DNA of 64,000 nucleotides from Quillaja saponaria (GCA_029379385.1 CM055614.1:13025528-13089527), one strand, 5' to 3'; positions 47,998 through 60,258 are shown, numbered from the stretch's first letter. The notes: generated by a model from the sequence alone, not told the origin. Made by a program: numbers and translations.

Positions 47998-48554
47998 AAC
48001 GGTAAGTTTGGGATCTGTATATTGGCGGGAATAGGCTGTCAATTCGATGGTCGGAATCGAAGAGATCTAAAGAGTTCTACTTTTGAGATTAAAGCAATAA
48101 AAGTGTGGTTTATATGAGATGGGTTCACTCCATGATTTAAGCACTCAAACTAAGTTAAATAATATCTTCCCAAATAATGCTCCAAAAAATTTGGAAAATT
48201 AAAACAGCCCTGCCTTCGGGGCCAGAGACCTTTTAGGGGTGCATTTGATGAAGAGCAGTGATAAGTTCCTCCCGTTAGAACTCAGTCATGAGATGGTTAT
48301 TCATCTCAGCTGTAACCCACTCTTTGATTGACTCATGGCAATATTCATATGATCAATAGGGTTTTGTGATGGGAATTTTTTTTGATAATATGATGTCATA
48401 ACCCTCGAAATATCATCTTTCTTTTTGAACAACCTCCCCATATAATCTTGGGATGGATTTGATATGATTTCTTTTCTTCCTTTACGATGTTTTATTATGA
48501 AAGAAGAACTTGGTATTTTTGTCACCCTCATTTAGCCATATAACTCGAGATCTA

Positions 48555-48945
48555 TGATTGAAATTTAAATCAAATAGTTTCAAATACTATACTTTTCGAA
48601 TTCTTGTACTTGAAATCAAAAGTAATTTGAACATAAATTGAAATTCGAGTTCGAATTTGGATGCAATTTTAAATATTCGGATTTTAATAAAATTTTTCAT
48701 TTGAACTAATAAAATTTTTCATTTGAACTAAAATTCAAAATTTTAATTTTTTTAGGGTATTTTGGTAAATCAAAAATTAAAAAAAAATTATTAAAAAAAT
48801 TTGAATAATTTGAATTCGGATTCAAATACTATATCAAATTATTTTTTAATATCAAATCGAACCAAATTTTGAATTTGGATTTGGTAACATTCAAATCGAA
48901 TTTGGATTTTTTATTTAAAATCGAATCCGGTTCAAATTGCATCTC
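48555..48945. mobile_element. AT-rich insertion inside the LINE (MITE-like)
   Basis: The LINE frame is interrupted here and resumes without apparent loss. The insert is filled with GAATTTGGATT/AATCCAAATTC-type words in both orientations, plus a 29-base direct repeat (TAATAAAATTTTTCATTTGA and following bases, at about 48687 and 48709). The end points are approximate. Confidence 0.5.
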
Positions 48946-49566
48946 ATAGAGGGTCATTTGCTGCACATAATTTCATTCCCTACGCAGAAGTTCATTAATT
49001 TCAGTTTCTGGTGCCCGCGGATCGTGGTAAACCTATGCAGCTTGTGTTCTCAACTGGAGGTATGTGAGTTGTTTTCGTAATTTCTTTAACTATTTATTAA
49101 CCTTGTTAAACGGTGCCTTCTCCCATTGGGACAAAGCTAGTGAACTGACAGTAATTTTGTCCTTTGTTGTGCCCCCACTATCTTTCAAAGCTTGATCCAC
49201 ATTCCAACACAACCATCATGCCTTGACCATATTGCTTAGAACCTAAAACTTTTTACCTCTTACCCATGAAACAATGCTAACCAAAAAGTATTCGCAATTG
49301 ATCTTGAATGTTTTGATCATCTGACCTCCCGTTGTTCCATGTAAATATGAAACCTGAGAAACCCAAATCCTGTAGGTCAGTGTCTATCAAAACCTATCTG
49401 AAATTTTGCATGGCAATAAAGCTTCTATGGCAACCTCCTAACTTCTCATCATTATGCAGCACTTCATTGAAGTCTCCAAAGCAGAGCCAAGGTAACGAGG
49501 CGTGGCTAGAGAGACGTCGGATCAAGTCAAAAGTTTTTGCGTTATTATCTTCCTCCGGCTACCCAT

Positions 49567-49651
49567 GTTTTGCATAATAGATAACAACTTTAGACTCAAC
49601 GTCACATCTATATGGTTTTGCATAATAGATAACAACTTTAGACTCAACGTC
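49567..49651 (+). repeat. Tandem duplication, period 48
   Basis: A 37-base word starting GTTTTGCATAATAGATAACA occurs at 49567-49603 and again, unchanged, at 49615-49651. Confidence 0.9.
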
Positions 49652-49720
49652 TATCCCATAACAATGCCTCCAGCTATCCCTTCTCCCTGACTACCATCCA
49701 AACTCCATTTTGTTAATTAA

Positions 49721-50079
49721 GATGAAACTTAACTCTTTCCATTTCAGAAACTTAGTCTTTTTTTTTTTTTTTTCTTTTTCTTTTGAAAGAAAAAGGATGT
49801 TGGGAGCTTCAAAACTAAACAATTTGTGTAGTGCGTGAATTGCACGAAGGTTCCGAAGCAGCTGCTATTCCATGCAAGTGTCTTCGTGATTGTCAAGGCT
49901 GGCTTCCAGCCTCTACCATTGTGATTTCTTCACTGGTTTCTTTCTTCATTGGTTTCTTTCTTCTTCTTTTTCACATCCATTGTGTTGAAACAAATACAAA
50001 TTTGATTGGACTAATCAATGTAACATTATCCCAAATCTTATGATTTTATAATTACAAAATATTTTACATTTCATATATA
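49721..50079. other. Spacer; no gene seen
   Basis: There is a T run at about 49759-49774. A short plus-strand frame (about 49831-50043) has a hydrophobic stretch (VISSLVSFFIGFFLLLF) but no context or similarity that would support a gene. Confidence 0.4.
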
Positions 50080-51358
50080 AGAAAATGAATCCTAATTCAG
50101 TATGTTTTCTTATGCATGTACTGGAAATCAACTGATGTATGCAAGGAATCTAACTTAATTAGCTAAAGAACCGATCAGCGGCTTATTAAAGATACTCACC
50201 TGCAAAATAATATTGAAGAGCTGAAAGGAATCATTCTACTGAAGCACATTTTCAGCATAATTGAAGCTCAGTATTTTCTCACATGACTTCTATTAAAGTT
50301 AATCCGCCATTGAAATTGATCCTACTGAAGAAGCATATCACTCAAATCTTAAAACTCATCGTTTCATTAAACAGATTGCTGAACCTCCTACAAGCACTGA
50401 ATCATTCATTTGAAGAGCTAAAATATTAAATGCATTGTTTCATTAAACTATTATTTATTGAAGCTGCCAAAAGTTTTAATCACAGAAGAGCTGAAGGATT
50501 AACATTCTAAAACTAAGTATTCAATCAAGCTTGCTCTTAACTTATTCAAAAGATGTTATGTCTGCCTTTTGATTTGAACAAGGTCAAACTTGACATGAAA
50601 GCTAGCATTAAAAATAGACAGAGTTACAAATGCGTATAACAATCTATACTGCACCAAAATGGGTATTACTTGTATGAAACAAGCTCAAAGGCAGTTTTTA
50701 AGGTTTTCTCTGAGATAAAAACTTTCATCGGGTCTTTTCCTTTGAGAAACAGCTACATTATCATAGAAAGTATATAAAGCTAGAAGAAGACAACCTGAGC
50801 AAAAGAGAAGAGAATTTATAAACTAAAAATTTGAATACAACCTTCTACTATCAATCTTAAGAATTCCTAAAGCTTAACTTTCATACTTCATCATACTCAA
50901 ATAAAATCACCGGTGCAAAGAGCCTACACTTTCATATCCTTAAACTCTCTGTAAATCTCATTAAAACTTAGTCTTTGTGAAGTAATCTGTCTTCCTTCAA
51001 AGGAAAAGACAAGTAAGACAACTTAGTATGAAGCTTTAAGAGGATTGATTGATATCTGGATGACAATGACATTGATTGATACCTGGAAGTTTAGTCATTA
51101 TAAAGGGTGTGATCCCTGGTATAAAATTCAGTGATAGTGAAACACTTAAGAGGATTCTTGGAGAGTAGATGTAGTTAAGGTTATTTGGTGAACCAGTATA
51201 AAAGTTCATGTCTCTGCTCTTTGCTTTCACTTCTACATTTACTTATTTGTTGTATTATCCTTTTACAAGAAAGCATATTGTTTTTAAGCAAAAAAATTCT
51301 CAATTAAGAATTTTTGAAAATCCAATTATTGAGCCCTTCTAGTTTGCCTATTTAAACT
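50080..51358 (+). repeat. Probable copia LTR (left)
   Basis: It precedes the primer-like GATATTAGCATAGG (about 51366-51379) and the copia gag at 51433. Its left part (about 50110-50610) recurs in inverted orientation at 55240-55860, sharing GAAATCAACTGATGTATGCAAGG-type and TTTGATTTGAACAAGGTCAA-type text. The exact ends were not fixed. Confidence 0.5.
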
Positions 51359-51432
51359 AACAATTGATATTAGCATAGGACATAGAATGCAATTTTGAAA
51401 AAAAAATTAGCACACTCTGAAAAGATTTTCAA

Positions 51433-52370
51433 ATGGCAAGCACAAGTGTTAAACTTGGTAAGGGCCAATCTTCTTCAAAACCTCTCATGTTGAATGGTTA
51501 AAAAATTTTCTTATTGAAAGATACAAATGAGTATCTTTGTTAGCCTAATGATTTTGACGTCTGAGATGCAAACACATCTGATTGTCTCTAAGGGTTAAAA
51601 ACATGAAAGTGGAGTTAGTTACCAAAAAACAAAACTAAATGAGATGCTAAAAATATAGAAATGGCTAAACTAAATGTTAAAGCCATGATCCTTTTATTTT
51701 GTGCACTACATGCAAATGAATTCAATAAATGTTCTGATTGTAAATGAACGTATGAAATCTGGCACACATTAAGTGTCATACACGAGTGCACAACTCAAGT
51801 AAAGAAGTCTAAATTAACATGCTTGTACATGATTATGAGATCTTTAAGATGAAATCTAATGAAACCATTTTTGATATGTTTTCAGGTTCATTAACATCAT
51901 CAATGCACTGAAAGGTCTTGGCAAGACCTATGCAAATGAAGAGATGGTAGTGAAGATCATCAACTGTTTACCAAATAGTTGAGGTGCAAAGAAGACAGAC
52001 ATAAAGGAAGCCAAGAACCTTGAAATCCTGACTTTGGATGAACTGTTGGGTTCATTAGTAAATGCTGAAGTACAAGAAAAAATGGTTGAAGGCAAAGATC
52101 ATAAAAGTAAAGTTGTTGCCTTTAAAAGACTTTACATATTCAAGTGATGAATCTGCTAAAGAAAATGATCACCTAACATTAATCACTAGAAAGTTAAAGG
52201 AAGGGTCATCAAGAAGACCTTTTAGTAAATACTATGGAAGGAAGGAGTTCAAAGGTGAAAAGAATGAAGCTCCTATTAGTTTTAAGTGTAAGTAATCTGG
52301 GAACATGAAAAATGAGTGTAAAAAAAGGAAGAAATTCAATCATGCTCCAACTCAACTAAACTAAATCTTA
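51433..52370 (+). pseudogene. Ty1/copia gag relic
   Basis: The start (MASTSVKLGKGQSSSKP) and the blocks ALHANEFNKCSDCK, EIWHTLSVIHECTTQVKKSK (about 51759-51800) and NALKGLGKTYANEEMV (about 51901-51948) are those of the copia gag (UBN2) family. It runs to SSRRPFSKYYGRKEFKGEKN (about 52206-52265) and a broken zinc knuckle near 52280. Several stops and shifts are present, for example about 51499, 51595 and 51979. Pol is absent; the RTE LINE begins immediately to the right. Confidence 0.82.
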
Positions 52371-54310
52371 AATCCTAAACTAGTTAGGGTCAGCTATATG
52401 AATCTTTTTCCTCCATTCGCATCGATCCAAGGTATCATTTTTGGTAATGCCTAAAGCAATCATATCCTTCTCAATGACTACTCCCCATGTAAGTTTTAGT
52501 CTCTTTCTACCTCGTCTAACACCTTCTACTCGCACCATGTCACCTTTTCTAACTACGGTGTCTATTAGCCGACATTAGATATATTCAAACCAACGTAAGC
52601 AATTCTCCCTCATTTTCTCTTCAATAGGTGCTACCTCCACTTTCTTATGGATCTCCTCATTTCATATTCTATCTTTTCTTATATGTTCAATCATCCATCT
52701 CAGCATTCGCATTTCATCTACTCTCGCCTTATGTGAGTGTTGCTTCTTAACTGCCTAATATTCAGAACCATACAACACAGCCAATCTCACTGCCGTCCTA
52801 TAGAATTTTGCTTTCAACCTATTAGGAATTTTAGGATCACATAAAACTCCTGAAGTACTCCATTACTTCACCCACCTTACCTTGATCTTATGATTCACAT
52901 CATGCTCAATTGTGGTATTTTTTTGTATAAATGAACCTAAATACTTAAACACATCTTTTATAGAGATTGCCTGATCATCTAAAGTTATTTTAGTCGAGCC
53001 TCCTCTAGTATCACTCAAATCGCACTCCATATACTCGATTTTCGTCTAGTTCAACCTAAAACCTTTAAATTCTAGCACGTTCCTGAATAATTCTAGTTTA
53101 AAATTTAAACCTTCTTTAGTTTTGTCTACCAATATGATATCATTGGTAAACAGCATACACCATAGAGCCCTATCCTAAATAGATGAAGTAAGCTCATCCA
53201 TGACTAAGGCAAATAGGTAGGGGCTTAAAGATGAACATTGGTGAACACCTATCGTGATCAGAAACTCTTCAGTCATACCATCTATGGTCCGCACCCTAGT
53301 CATTACTCCTTCATATATATCCTTAATAACTTCTACATATTTAGTTGAGTCTTTCTTCTTCTTAACACCACACCACAAAACTTGTCTCAGCACTTTATCA
53401 TAAGCTTTTTCTAGATCAATAAAGGCCATGTGAATATCCTCTTTCTTTTCTCTATATTTCTCCATTAATATCTTAAGTAAGAAAATAGCCTCCATTGTAG
53501 ATCTTCCAAGCATAAAACAAAATTGATTCTTAGAAACTAGAGTCTCATTCCTAAGCCTACATTCAATCACTTTTTCCCAAAGCTTCATTGTGTGACTTAT
53601 AAGTTTTATTCTGTGATAATTCGTACAACTTTGTATATCTTATTTATTCTTATAAATAGGGATCAACATACTCTTCCTCCACTCATCAGACATTTTCTTA
53701 GTCACTAAAATCTTGTTAAAAAAATTTGTGAGCCAAGTTACGCCAATATCTCTTAGCCATTTCTAAACTTCCATAAAGATATCATCTAGTTCCATTACCT
53801 TACATTTTTCATCTTATGAATAGCTTATTTAACCTCCTATGCTCTAATCCATTGAACAAATCTATAGTTCATATCATCGAAAGTATCATCTAGTTCCCTA
53901 ATAGCAGCACTAGACTTTCCATTAAATAAGGTATCGAAGTAAGTTCGTCATCTCTCATTAATCTTATCTTCCCTAACTAAAACCTTGTCCCCCTCATCCT
54001 TAATGCACTTAATATGACTTAAATCTATAGTTCATCTTTCTCTTTGTTTGACAAGCCTATAAATATCCTTCTCTCCATTCTTTGTCCCTAACTTTTCATA
54101 AATTCCTTCACAAGCCTTGCCTCTAGCTCCCTAACCACTTTCTTAGCATCTTTTCTAGCTTGTCTAAAACACTTGTAGTTATCCTCCTTTCTACACTTGT
54201 GTAATCTTTTATAACACTTTTTTTTTGTTTTAATAGCTTGTTGGACTTATTCATTCCACCACCATATTTCCTTAGTTGGTGGTCCACATCCTTTACTTTC
54301 TCTTATCACC
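52345..54310 (-). pseudogene. RTE-type LINE, minus strand (reverse transcriptase)
   Basis: On the minus strand the RT reads HTMKLWEKVIECRLRNETLV (from about 53594), GRSTMEAIFLLKILMEKYR, then HMAFIDLEKAYDKV and the GVHQCSSLSPYLFALVMDEL block (to about 53187), open over 53588-53175. The catalytic box is altered to FTNDI in place of FADDI (about 53150). The end GRKRLKLTWGVVIEKDMIAL to a final AADPN-like motif and a GTTTAGTTGAGTTGG tail (about 52365) match plant RTE elements. Upstream RT text continues to about 54300. It is inserted next to or within the copia relic. Confidence 0.87.
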
Positions 54311-55239
54311 TATCTAGCGGTACAGTTCATCTATTTGTAATGATACACATACTATGATAAATTTATATGAATTCAACATAAATTAATGTAAAGTAATTGA
54401 TAATTATATGATAAAAGTAATAATTGTGTGATAAGTCTATCAATCACTTTATATGAATTAATTATTTTTGAATTTACATGAATTTATCATTGTGTGATGA
54501 AATAGTGTGAAAACTATAATGCTATTCAAACTCATTGAGTAATGCATATGTATATCAATCTAATTATGGACTAATTTAATTTGCAGAGAATTCAAAGAGG
54601 TTCGATAGGAATGTTAGTAACTATTTGGTATGAACAATTGTCCACTGAAAAGCTAGATCGTGATGCTCAAGAATGTGCCCTCGTTTATTGTTTGGATGGT
54701 AAGAACTAATTAACCTTGAATTTTATGGATTTTATTACTAATAACTAAAATAGAATTTTGATTAAGGGGCTCGTACAAAAATGAAGTAATACATTTGAAC
54801 ACTCATACAATGTTGTGAATGGGTCTCACATAAGACTCACCTATATCTAAATGAAACTTTTTGTGATTTCGTGCAAATAATAATTTTTATTATTTAATTA
54901 AAACACATGTGAATCAATTGTAGGTATATGGAGCCATTGATAAAAGGTGACTATCTACATAACATGCAATATCTAATGTGAAACTGATTACCTAAATTCT
55001 CCAAAGAGGAATCCAAGATGCTAAAATAATTATTTGATTTTATTCGCTTGAACTACTACATAGTAAATTATGTTAGCCATGCACTTAACATAAGGAATGC
55101 AACTCACCCCAGCATTTTGACTGATTCTCTTGTTAAGTTTTCAAGTAAGAAATATTTTCCTTTTTTTTTTTTATCATAATAATTAAATTCATTTTCATTT
55201 ACAAATTGCTAACATTTTTTGTTTTGGCTCTATTTGTAT
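54311..55239. other. Intergenic; no gene seen
   Basis: AT-rich, with short repeats of TGATAAATTTATATGAATT-type words at about 54355-54490. No coding frame can be supported. Confidence 0.45.
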
Positions 55240-55860
55240 TTTGATACAAACTTTTGTGTCATGTTTGACTTTGTTCAAATCAAATAACAAACACATCTTT
55301 CTATGAGCCAGCTTAAAGAAGTAGTTGGAAAATTTGTTCTTCGGAAACCAAGAAATGTACAACTAATACTTGAACAATTATTGTCCTTTGAGCTTTTGCG
55401 ACTTGCAGCTTATGAGAAGTTTCAACTATTTGTTTAATGAAACATAACAATTTATTCTTCAACACTTGTAGCTTCGACTAATTCTATGCAAGAAGCTTTA
55501 GCAAATAACAATTTAATAAAATGATGTGTTTTTTCATTTAGCTTTAGCTCTTTAATCTTTCAGCTTCAATCTTCAACATTTAGCTTTAGTTTTTAAGTCT
55601 TCTTGACATTCAAACTTTTAGTTCCTCAGCTCTTAAGCATTTAGTGATCAATCATCACTTAATATTTCAGTAGATCATGTCTAGTGTTATAGAATTTTCT
55701 CAGTGGCTCAATGTTAGCAAGATAAAACACCTGTGGTAAGCTCTTATCTTAGTAGTTGAGGGATACCTTGCATTCAGTTGTTGATTTCTAGTTATACATA
55801 CAAAAAACATATATTGAATACAAATTTTCTTTCTTATGTACTGTAATAAATTTTGTAATT
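55240..55860 (-). repeat. Inverted partial copy of the copia LTR
   Basis: The minus-strand order is GAAATCAACAACTGAATGCA, then blocks of AAGAGCTxAAG and GAAGCT text, and TTTGATTTGAACAAAGTCAA. This follows about 50110-50610 on the plus strand. The opposite orientation shows that it belongs to a second insertion, not to the partner LTR of the same element. Confidence 0.6.
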
Positions 55861-55864
55861 ATAA

Positions 55865-55866
<2 letters not shown>

Positions 55867-55908
<42 letters not shown>

Positions 55909-55909
55909 G
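55867..55909 (+). repeat. (AAT)n microsatellite
   Basis: About 14 perfect AAT/ATA triplets directly beside the inverted LTR copy. Confidence 0.97.
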
Positions 55910-56109
55910 ATTTGAGATAAGGTTAAATTGATTAGTCAAATCAAATTTGCATTTGATTCAACATCCAACTTAGACAATTCAAGGATCGAGAACAAATTAA
56001 TTCAATGTTTTTCCTAATTATATGAACATAAATATATGAAATGATTTCAAATTAGTGATCCATGATCAATGTGATGCTAAGGTTGTCATGATTATGCATT
56101 CATGATGTA

Positions 56110-56360
56110 ACAACAAGGGGTGGTTCGAAAGAACAATCAAAATCCTTCCAAAACAAATAATCATTACAAAACCTGACAACAAGGGCCGATTCCCATCAAA
56201 ACCCTTTCAAAGAAAATAATTATTGACAAAACTTAACAAGAGCCAATTCAAATGAACAATCAAAACACTTCAAGGAAAATAAGCATTCAGAAAAAATTAA
56301 CAAGAGATTGTTCATAGCATCGTCAAAACTCAGATAAAACAAATAATGTTTCTGAGAAAT
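56110..56360 (+). repeat. Tandem repeat, ~60-bp unit, about four copies
   Basis: Units start AACAAGGG or AACAAGAG at about 56110, 56178, 56236 and 56299. Each continues with ATCAAAA and CTTTCAA(A/G)GAAAATAA-type text. Confidence 0.75.
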
Positions 56361-56740
56361 TAACTCATGAATACCTATTTATATACTATACATTTCATCA
56401 TATCAAAGTCTTCAAAAAAAATATCACAATGACTTCCCTTTTGGAATAAAACAATGAAGTTTTCTTATTCAAATTGTTTTTTACTCCTTAACTCCTAACT
56501 TTTAAACTTCAATCCTACCAACTAACCTCTACATACTAATTTTCTAACACACAAAACCAAAACTAAAAAATCATTCAAATTTAGCCAAGTTTTCAAAACA
56601 TAACTTTCAACTTAACACAAATTTTTAGGCTCGAGTTTCTACAATCATATTTTAGTATATGCTTCAATAACAATTCATATGAGACAAGTTTTAGTATATT
56701 CTTTTATACATTAAAATAGATAGATTGGATAGAATGAAGA

Positions 56741-57230
56741 CAAGTTCTCTAGTTTGATGAAAATGATCATTTATTCTCAACGGTTCCTTTATAAATATTA
56801 TATACACATAACAAATACTTTTAAAAGATGTGCTTATATTCAAGGGACCCTAAGAGGACACACAATTAGTTTAACTAACACTATAAGAAAATCAATATTT
56901 AGCTACCACCAAAATTGGTTACTCAATTGGTAGCAGAGGAGTTTAGCTAACGATTTTATGACCAATTTGGTTGGTGGCAACAAACAAGTTCTCTAATTTG
57001 AGGAAAATGTTCATTCATTCTCAACAGTTCCTTTGTAAATATTATATACACATAACAAATACTTTTAAAACACGTTCTTATATCCAAGGGACCCCTAAGA
57101 GGACACTTAATTAGTTTAACTAACACTATAAGACCATTAATGTTTAGCTACCACCAAAATACGGTTACTCGATCGGTAGGAGAGGGGATTAGCTACATAT
57201 TTTATGACCAATTCGGTTGGTGGCAACAAA
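56741..57230 (+). repeat. Tandem duplication, 244-bp unit, with CACTA-like words
   Basis: 56741-56984 is repeated at 56985-57230 with scattered changes. Each unit contains CACTATAAGA followed by TTTAGCTACCACCAAAAT, which resembles a CACTA transposon tip with subterminal repeats. The matching opposite tip was not found. Confidence 0.75.
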
Positions 57231-58401
57231 CAAGATTGCTAAAGCATCCAATAAATAATTCCAATCTCTAATTGCTATCAAATTTTTAGTAGTAAAAATT
57301 GTTGCTAAAATGGTATGATGAAATAAATTTTTTTTCACTTTTTAGTCACAAAATCAATAACTAATTTCAACAATACTACTTACACACAATTGCAACATTA
57401 ACTTTTTAAACTTGTATCCAAACATCCCAAATCCCTTTTTTTCCATGTCAGCCACCATTCCCTATTTTTTTATTTTCTTAATTTTCCCCTAATTTCTCTA
57501 ATCTCTCTTCCTTCTTTCTTCCTCCAAAGCCTCCTGGCTATCTTTGCTTCTCCCTTTTAGTAATAAATCTCAAACTTTCGTTCTCTACAAATCCAGGTAA
57601 TGACTTAACTATTTAGCCTTCAATCCCCAATTTGTTTGATTTCTAGTAAGGGATTTTAAAACATGAATTTGAGCCCAAACTGTGTAGATTTTCTGATTGG
57701 ATTTATTGTTGAGGATGGAAAACAACAATAGTATTATTGAGGAGAAGATCAATCAGATGGCAATTGGGTAGGATCTACCGTGTCATCGAACTTCTTCTCG
57801 TCACTTGATGGAGCCAATGACTCCCATTTCACTACCACAAATCCCAATACTGATAATGTTAGGCCACCACCCAAACGATGTTGGCAACCTCCCAGTATGA
57901 GCAAATAAATTCCTTGGTATTTATTTTTAAGTTTTCCTTTTGTGTATAAATTTTTCTATCAAAATGAAATCTTATCATCATCTATATTTACAGACAAAAA
58001 ATCTTATCAGCAAGAATTTCCTAAATTGCTTAGATAAGAAACCTTATCAACAGAGAATCTTATCTATAAAGTTATTTGTCGTTTTAGTCTTTATGTAAAT
58101 TATAAATAAGTATTGTTTTCAGTAATGAAGGCATCCAAAAAACTAGTGTTATTTTCTGTGAGTGATAGTAAATTTAGAGTGTTTGTACATGTGGATATGA
58201 AGTGTAATTTCGAGACTAAGTAAAGCCTGTAGCTCATCAATTATATTGCTGCTATAATTAATGTAAGTGTGCTTTTATTTAAAATTGTTTGTTTATTACT
58301 TCTGTTTACATAAGATCCATAATAAAGATATAAGTGCTTAACATAAAGTGAATACAAAGTTAGTAGTCTATATTTATTAAAATAAATAAGAAGACCAGGA
58401 A
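57231..58401. other. Unassigned; possible 5' region of a gene or transposon
   Basis: CT-rich leader-like text at about 57490-57560 is followed by a possible donor (CAGGTAATG, 57595). MENNNSIIEEKINQMAIG (57717-57770) is then open, but the frame ends at once. An alternative frame (SSLDGANDSHFTTTNPNTD, about 57806-57862) is also short. I cannot assign either. Confidence 0.3.
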
Positions 58402-58635
58402 GTCTCACCCAGTCAGATAACCATTTCATTCCCTCAAGTCTTACTCCAACAAAACATATAACAATTCAAAATTTTGAAAAATTGTATTCATCAATCCTAT
58501 CACCTACCAACAGAAACAGTGACCCACATGTCAGATAACAAATTCATGCCCTTAAATGTTACTCCAAAGACAAACATATAATAATTCAAAAGCCTGAAAA
58601 TTTGCATTCATCATCATTCTACCAATAGAAACGAG
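58402..58635 (+). repeat. Tandem duplication, ~117-bp unit
   Basis: The unit running from GTCAGATAACCATTTCATTC through ACATATAACAATTCAAAA to ACCAACAGAAAC is repeated once, with about one change in every few bases in places. Confidence 0.75.
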
Positions 58636-59587
58636 TTGTAACAGCTCATACAGGAAGATATTTTTGCATATTAGAGGTACCAGTTAAGCATATGAGAATT
58701 GGCATCATTGCTTAACCTGTAAGACGAAAATTCCATCTTCAAATTGCATTTCTTCTGGTTAGAAAAATCAGTTCCAGTGGTTGTATTGTAATGATTTCTA
58801 GACTTCTTTTTCACATAACTATAATAGTTAGGTTGTTTTGGTTACAAAGCAATAATAATGTCATATAGACTAGTTATAATTATCACTGCATTTTACGTGT
58901 TCCACAAGATGATTCAATAACACCAAAAGAAACTCAACAAGAAAATAGAATAACAGTAAGAACCAAGAGACAACAAATTATTTGGATATACCAATAGATC
59001 CATAAACCAACAAACTTATTATTTTCAAAGATAATGCTAAATTGGCCAGCAGACCGACAAAGTTTACATGCCTCTTTCAGTGCAGTCTTCCAGAATTTAA
59101 AAGAGTCCATATATCGTCAAGGAGAGATTCATCTTATTTTTGTTGAGGTTAAACTTCTAGATAGCATTTTCCAGAATCAAGATCAACATAGTATCATCAA
59201 TTGGTTTAACTAATTAAGAATCTGGTTTTTGAGATTAAAATCAAATTATTCAAGAAATCTTATTGGTAAACATTCATGTGCTCATGATATCAATATTATA
59301 AGAAATTATACTTTCAATTTTGAAAAAGCATAGACCCCTAAAAAACAATCATATAATCTGACCAAAAGCAATATGAAAGAGCATATAAATTAACTTCAAT
59401 ATACGCATTTAGTCTTAACTAAGAATCTAGATAGAAACAGATACAAGCATTCCAGTAATAAAATTCAATATAGGCATTTTCAGTTTTAGCTAAGAATCTA
59501 GATAGAAACGGATAGACGCATTTCAAGAATAAAGTTCAATATAGGCATTTCAACAATAAAATTCGTCCAAAATAAATTTCCAAACCC
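58636..59587. other. Non-coding; possible intron of a minus-strand gene
   Basis: No exon supported. Two similar blocks (AAGAATCTAGATAGAAAC, about 59421 and 59492) form a short tandem repeat. Confidence 0.35.
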
Positions 59588-59593
59588 TCATAC

Positions 59594-59668
59594 CTTGATA
59601 GAAACGGATTTTGATTGGAGAGAGATGGCTTGGGCTGCAACCTGTGAGAGCGGTGACCGTGGCGGCAT
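59594..59668 (-). CDS. Putative first coding exon of an unknown gene
   Basis: On the minus strand an ATG (59668-59666) opens MPPRSPLSQVAAQAISLQSK and five more residues, ending at AAG before GTATGAG, a good splice donor, in phase 0. A CT-rich leader (CTTCCTCTCTCTCTTTCTC) lies just upstream, like a plant 5' UTR, and base composition is richer in GC than the surroundings. I found no convincing next exon in 57.2-59.5 kb. The alternative is the 5' part of a longer open stretch to 60013 or part of a transposon tip that ends in the T run at about 60033-60063. Function unknown. Confidence 0.3.
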
Positions 59669-60032
59669 GACGGTCTTCAACAGTTGGGCTAAGAAGAGAA
59701 AGAGAGAGAGGAAGAAGGTGAGACAACCCTCGCCTAGACCCGGCAATACAAATTTTGTATTAATGAAACGTAGTGTTGGACTGTGTTCAAAAAGGCGAGG
59801 GAACTTTTTCCGCGCCACTCCTATGTCATATTTTGTACAAAAATGGCAATGAACAATTCCTTGCCACGTAAGGCGAGACATAATGGACCTCAGCGTACCC
59901 ACGTAAAAGTCTGGCGCCCTTTGATTTCTCGCAGGAACTAGCTTGCCTCCACAAAAGGCAACGTTTCCCTCACCTATTAGACAAGGAAATGCGAGCGATT
60001 GTATCCCACGCACTGAGTCCCTCTAGAAATTG

Positions 60033-60034
60033 TG

Positions 60035-60063
<29 letters not shown>
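60033..60063. repeat. Poly-T tract
   Basis: About 30 T residues followed by AGTGTG. On the minus strand this reads CACACT followed by A's, which could be a CACTA tip or an A-tail. Confidence 0.9.
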
Positions 60064-60065
<2 letters not shown>

Positions 60066-60258
60066 TGTGTGCACATTAACTAATCTATCTGTATAATTCA
60101 GTCAAAATTGCTCCTGCATACATAATACATTATGTTGTTGTTTTGTATCATATTCACCAATCAACCTTAAATATAGTATGAAAGTTTCATTTTTACCTAA
60201 ATGGTAGATAAATAAAGGGAGAAAGTATGATGTTATCCTGCTGATGGTCTTGTAAATA

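Larger units (their letters stand above)
48130..49720 (-). pseudogene. L1-type LINE fragment (endonuclease to start of RT)
   Basis: On the minus strand, CFGDFNEVLHNDEKLGGCHR (about 49478-49418) and DLGFSGFIFTWNNGRSDDQN (about 49358-49299) are the C-terminal blocks of the apurinic-type endonuclease. VIWLNEGDKNTKFFFHNKTS (about 48547-48488) belongs to the linker before the RT. QMHP to GPEGRAVLIFQ (about 48246-48198) is the first RT block, where the element stops. Stops and shifts are present. A ~400-base insertion splits it at about 48555-48945. Its downstream end lies only about 130 bases upstream of the ATG of the zinc-finger gene. Confidence 0.82.

Noticed and set aside
47998..48042. 15-codon extension of the zinc-finger protein
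   Set aside because: It would start at TTG; the ATG at 47997 gives a sensible transit-peptide start.
49831..50043. Short frame with a hydrophobic segment
   Set aside because: No conserved features, no splice or promoter context, and it lies among transposon relics.
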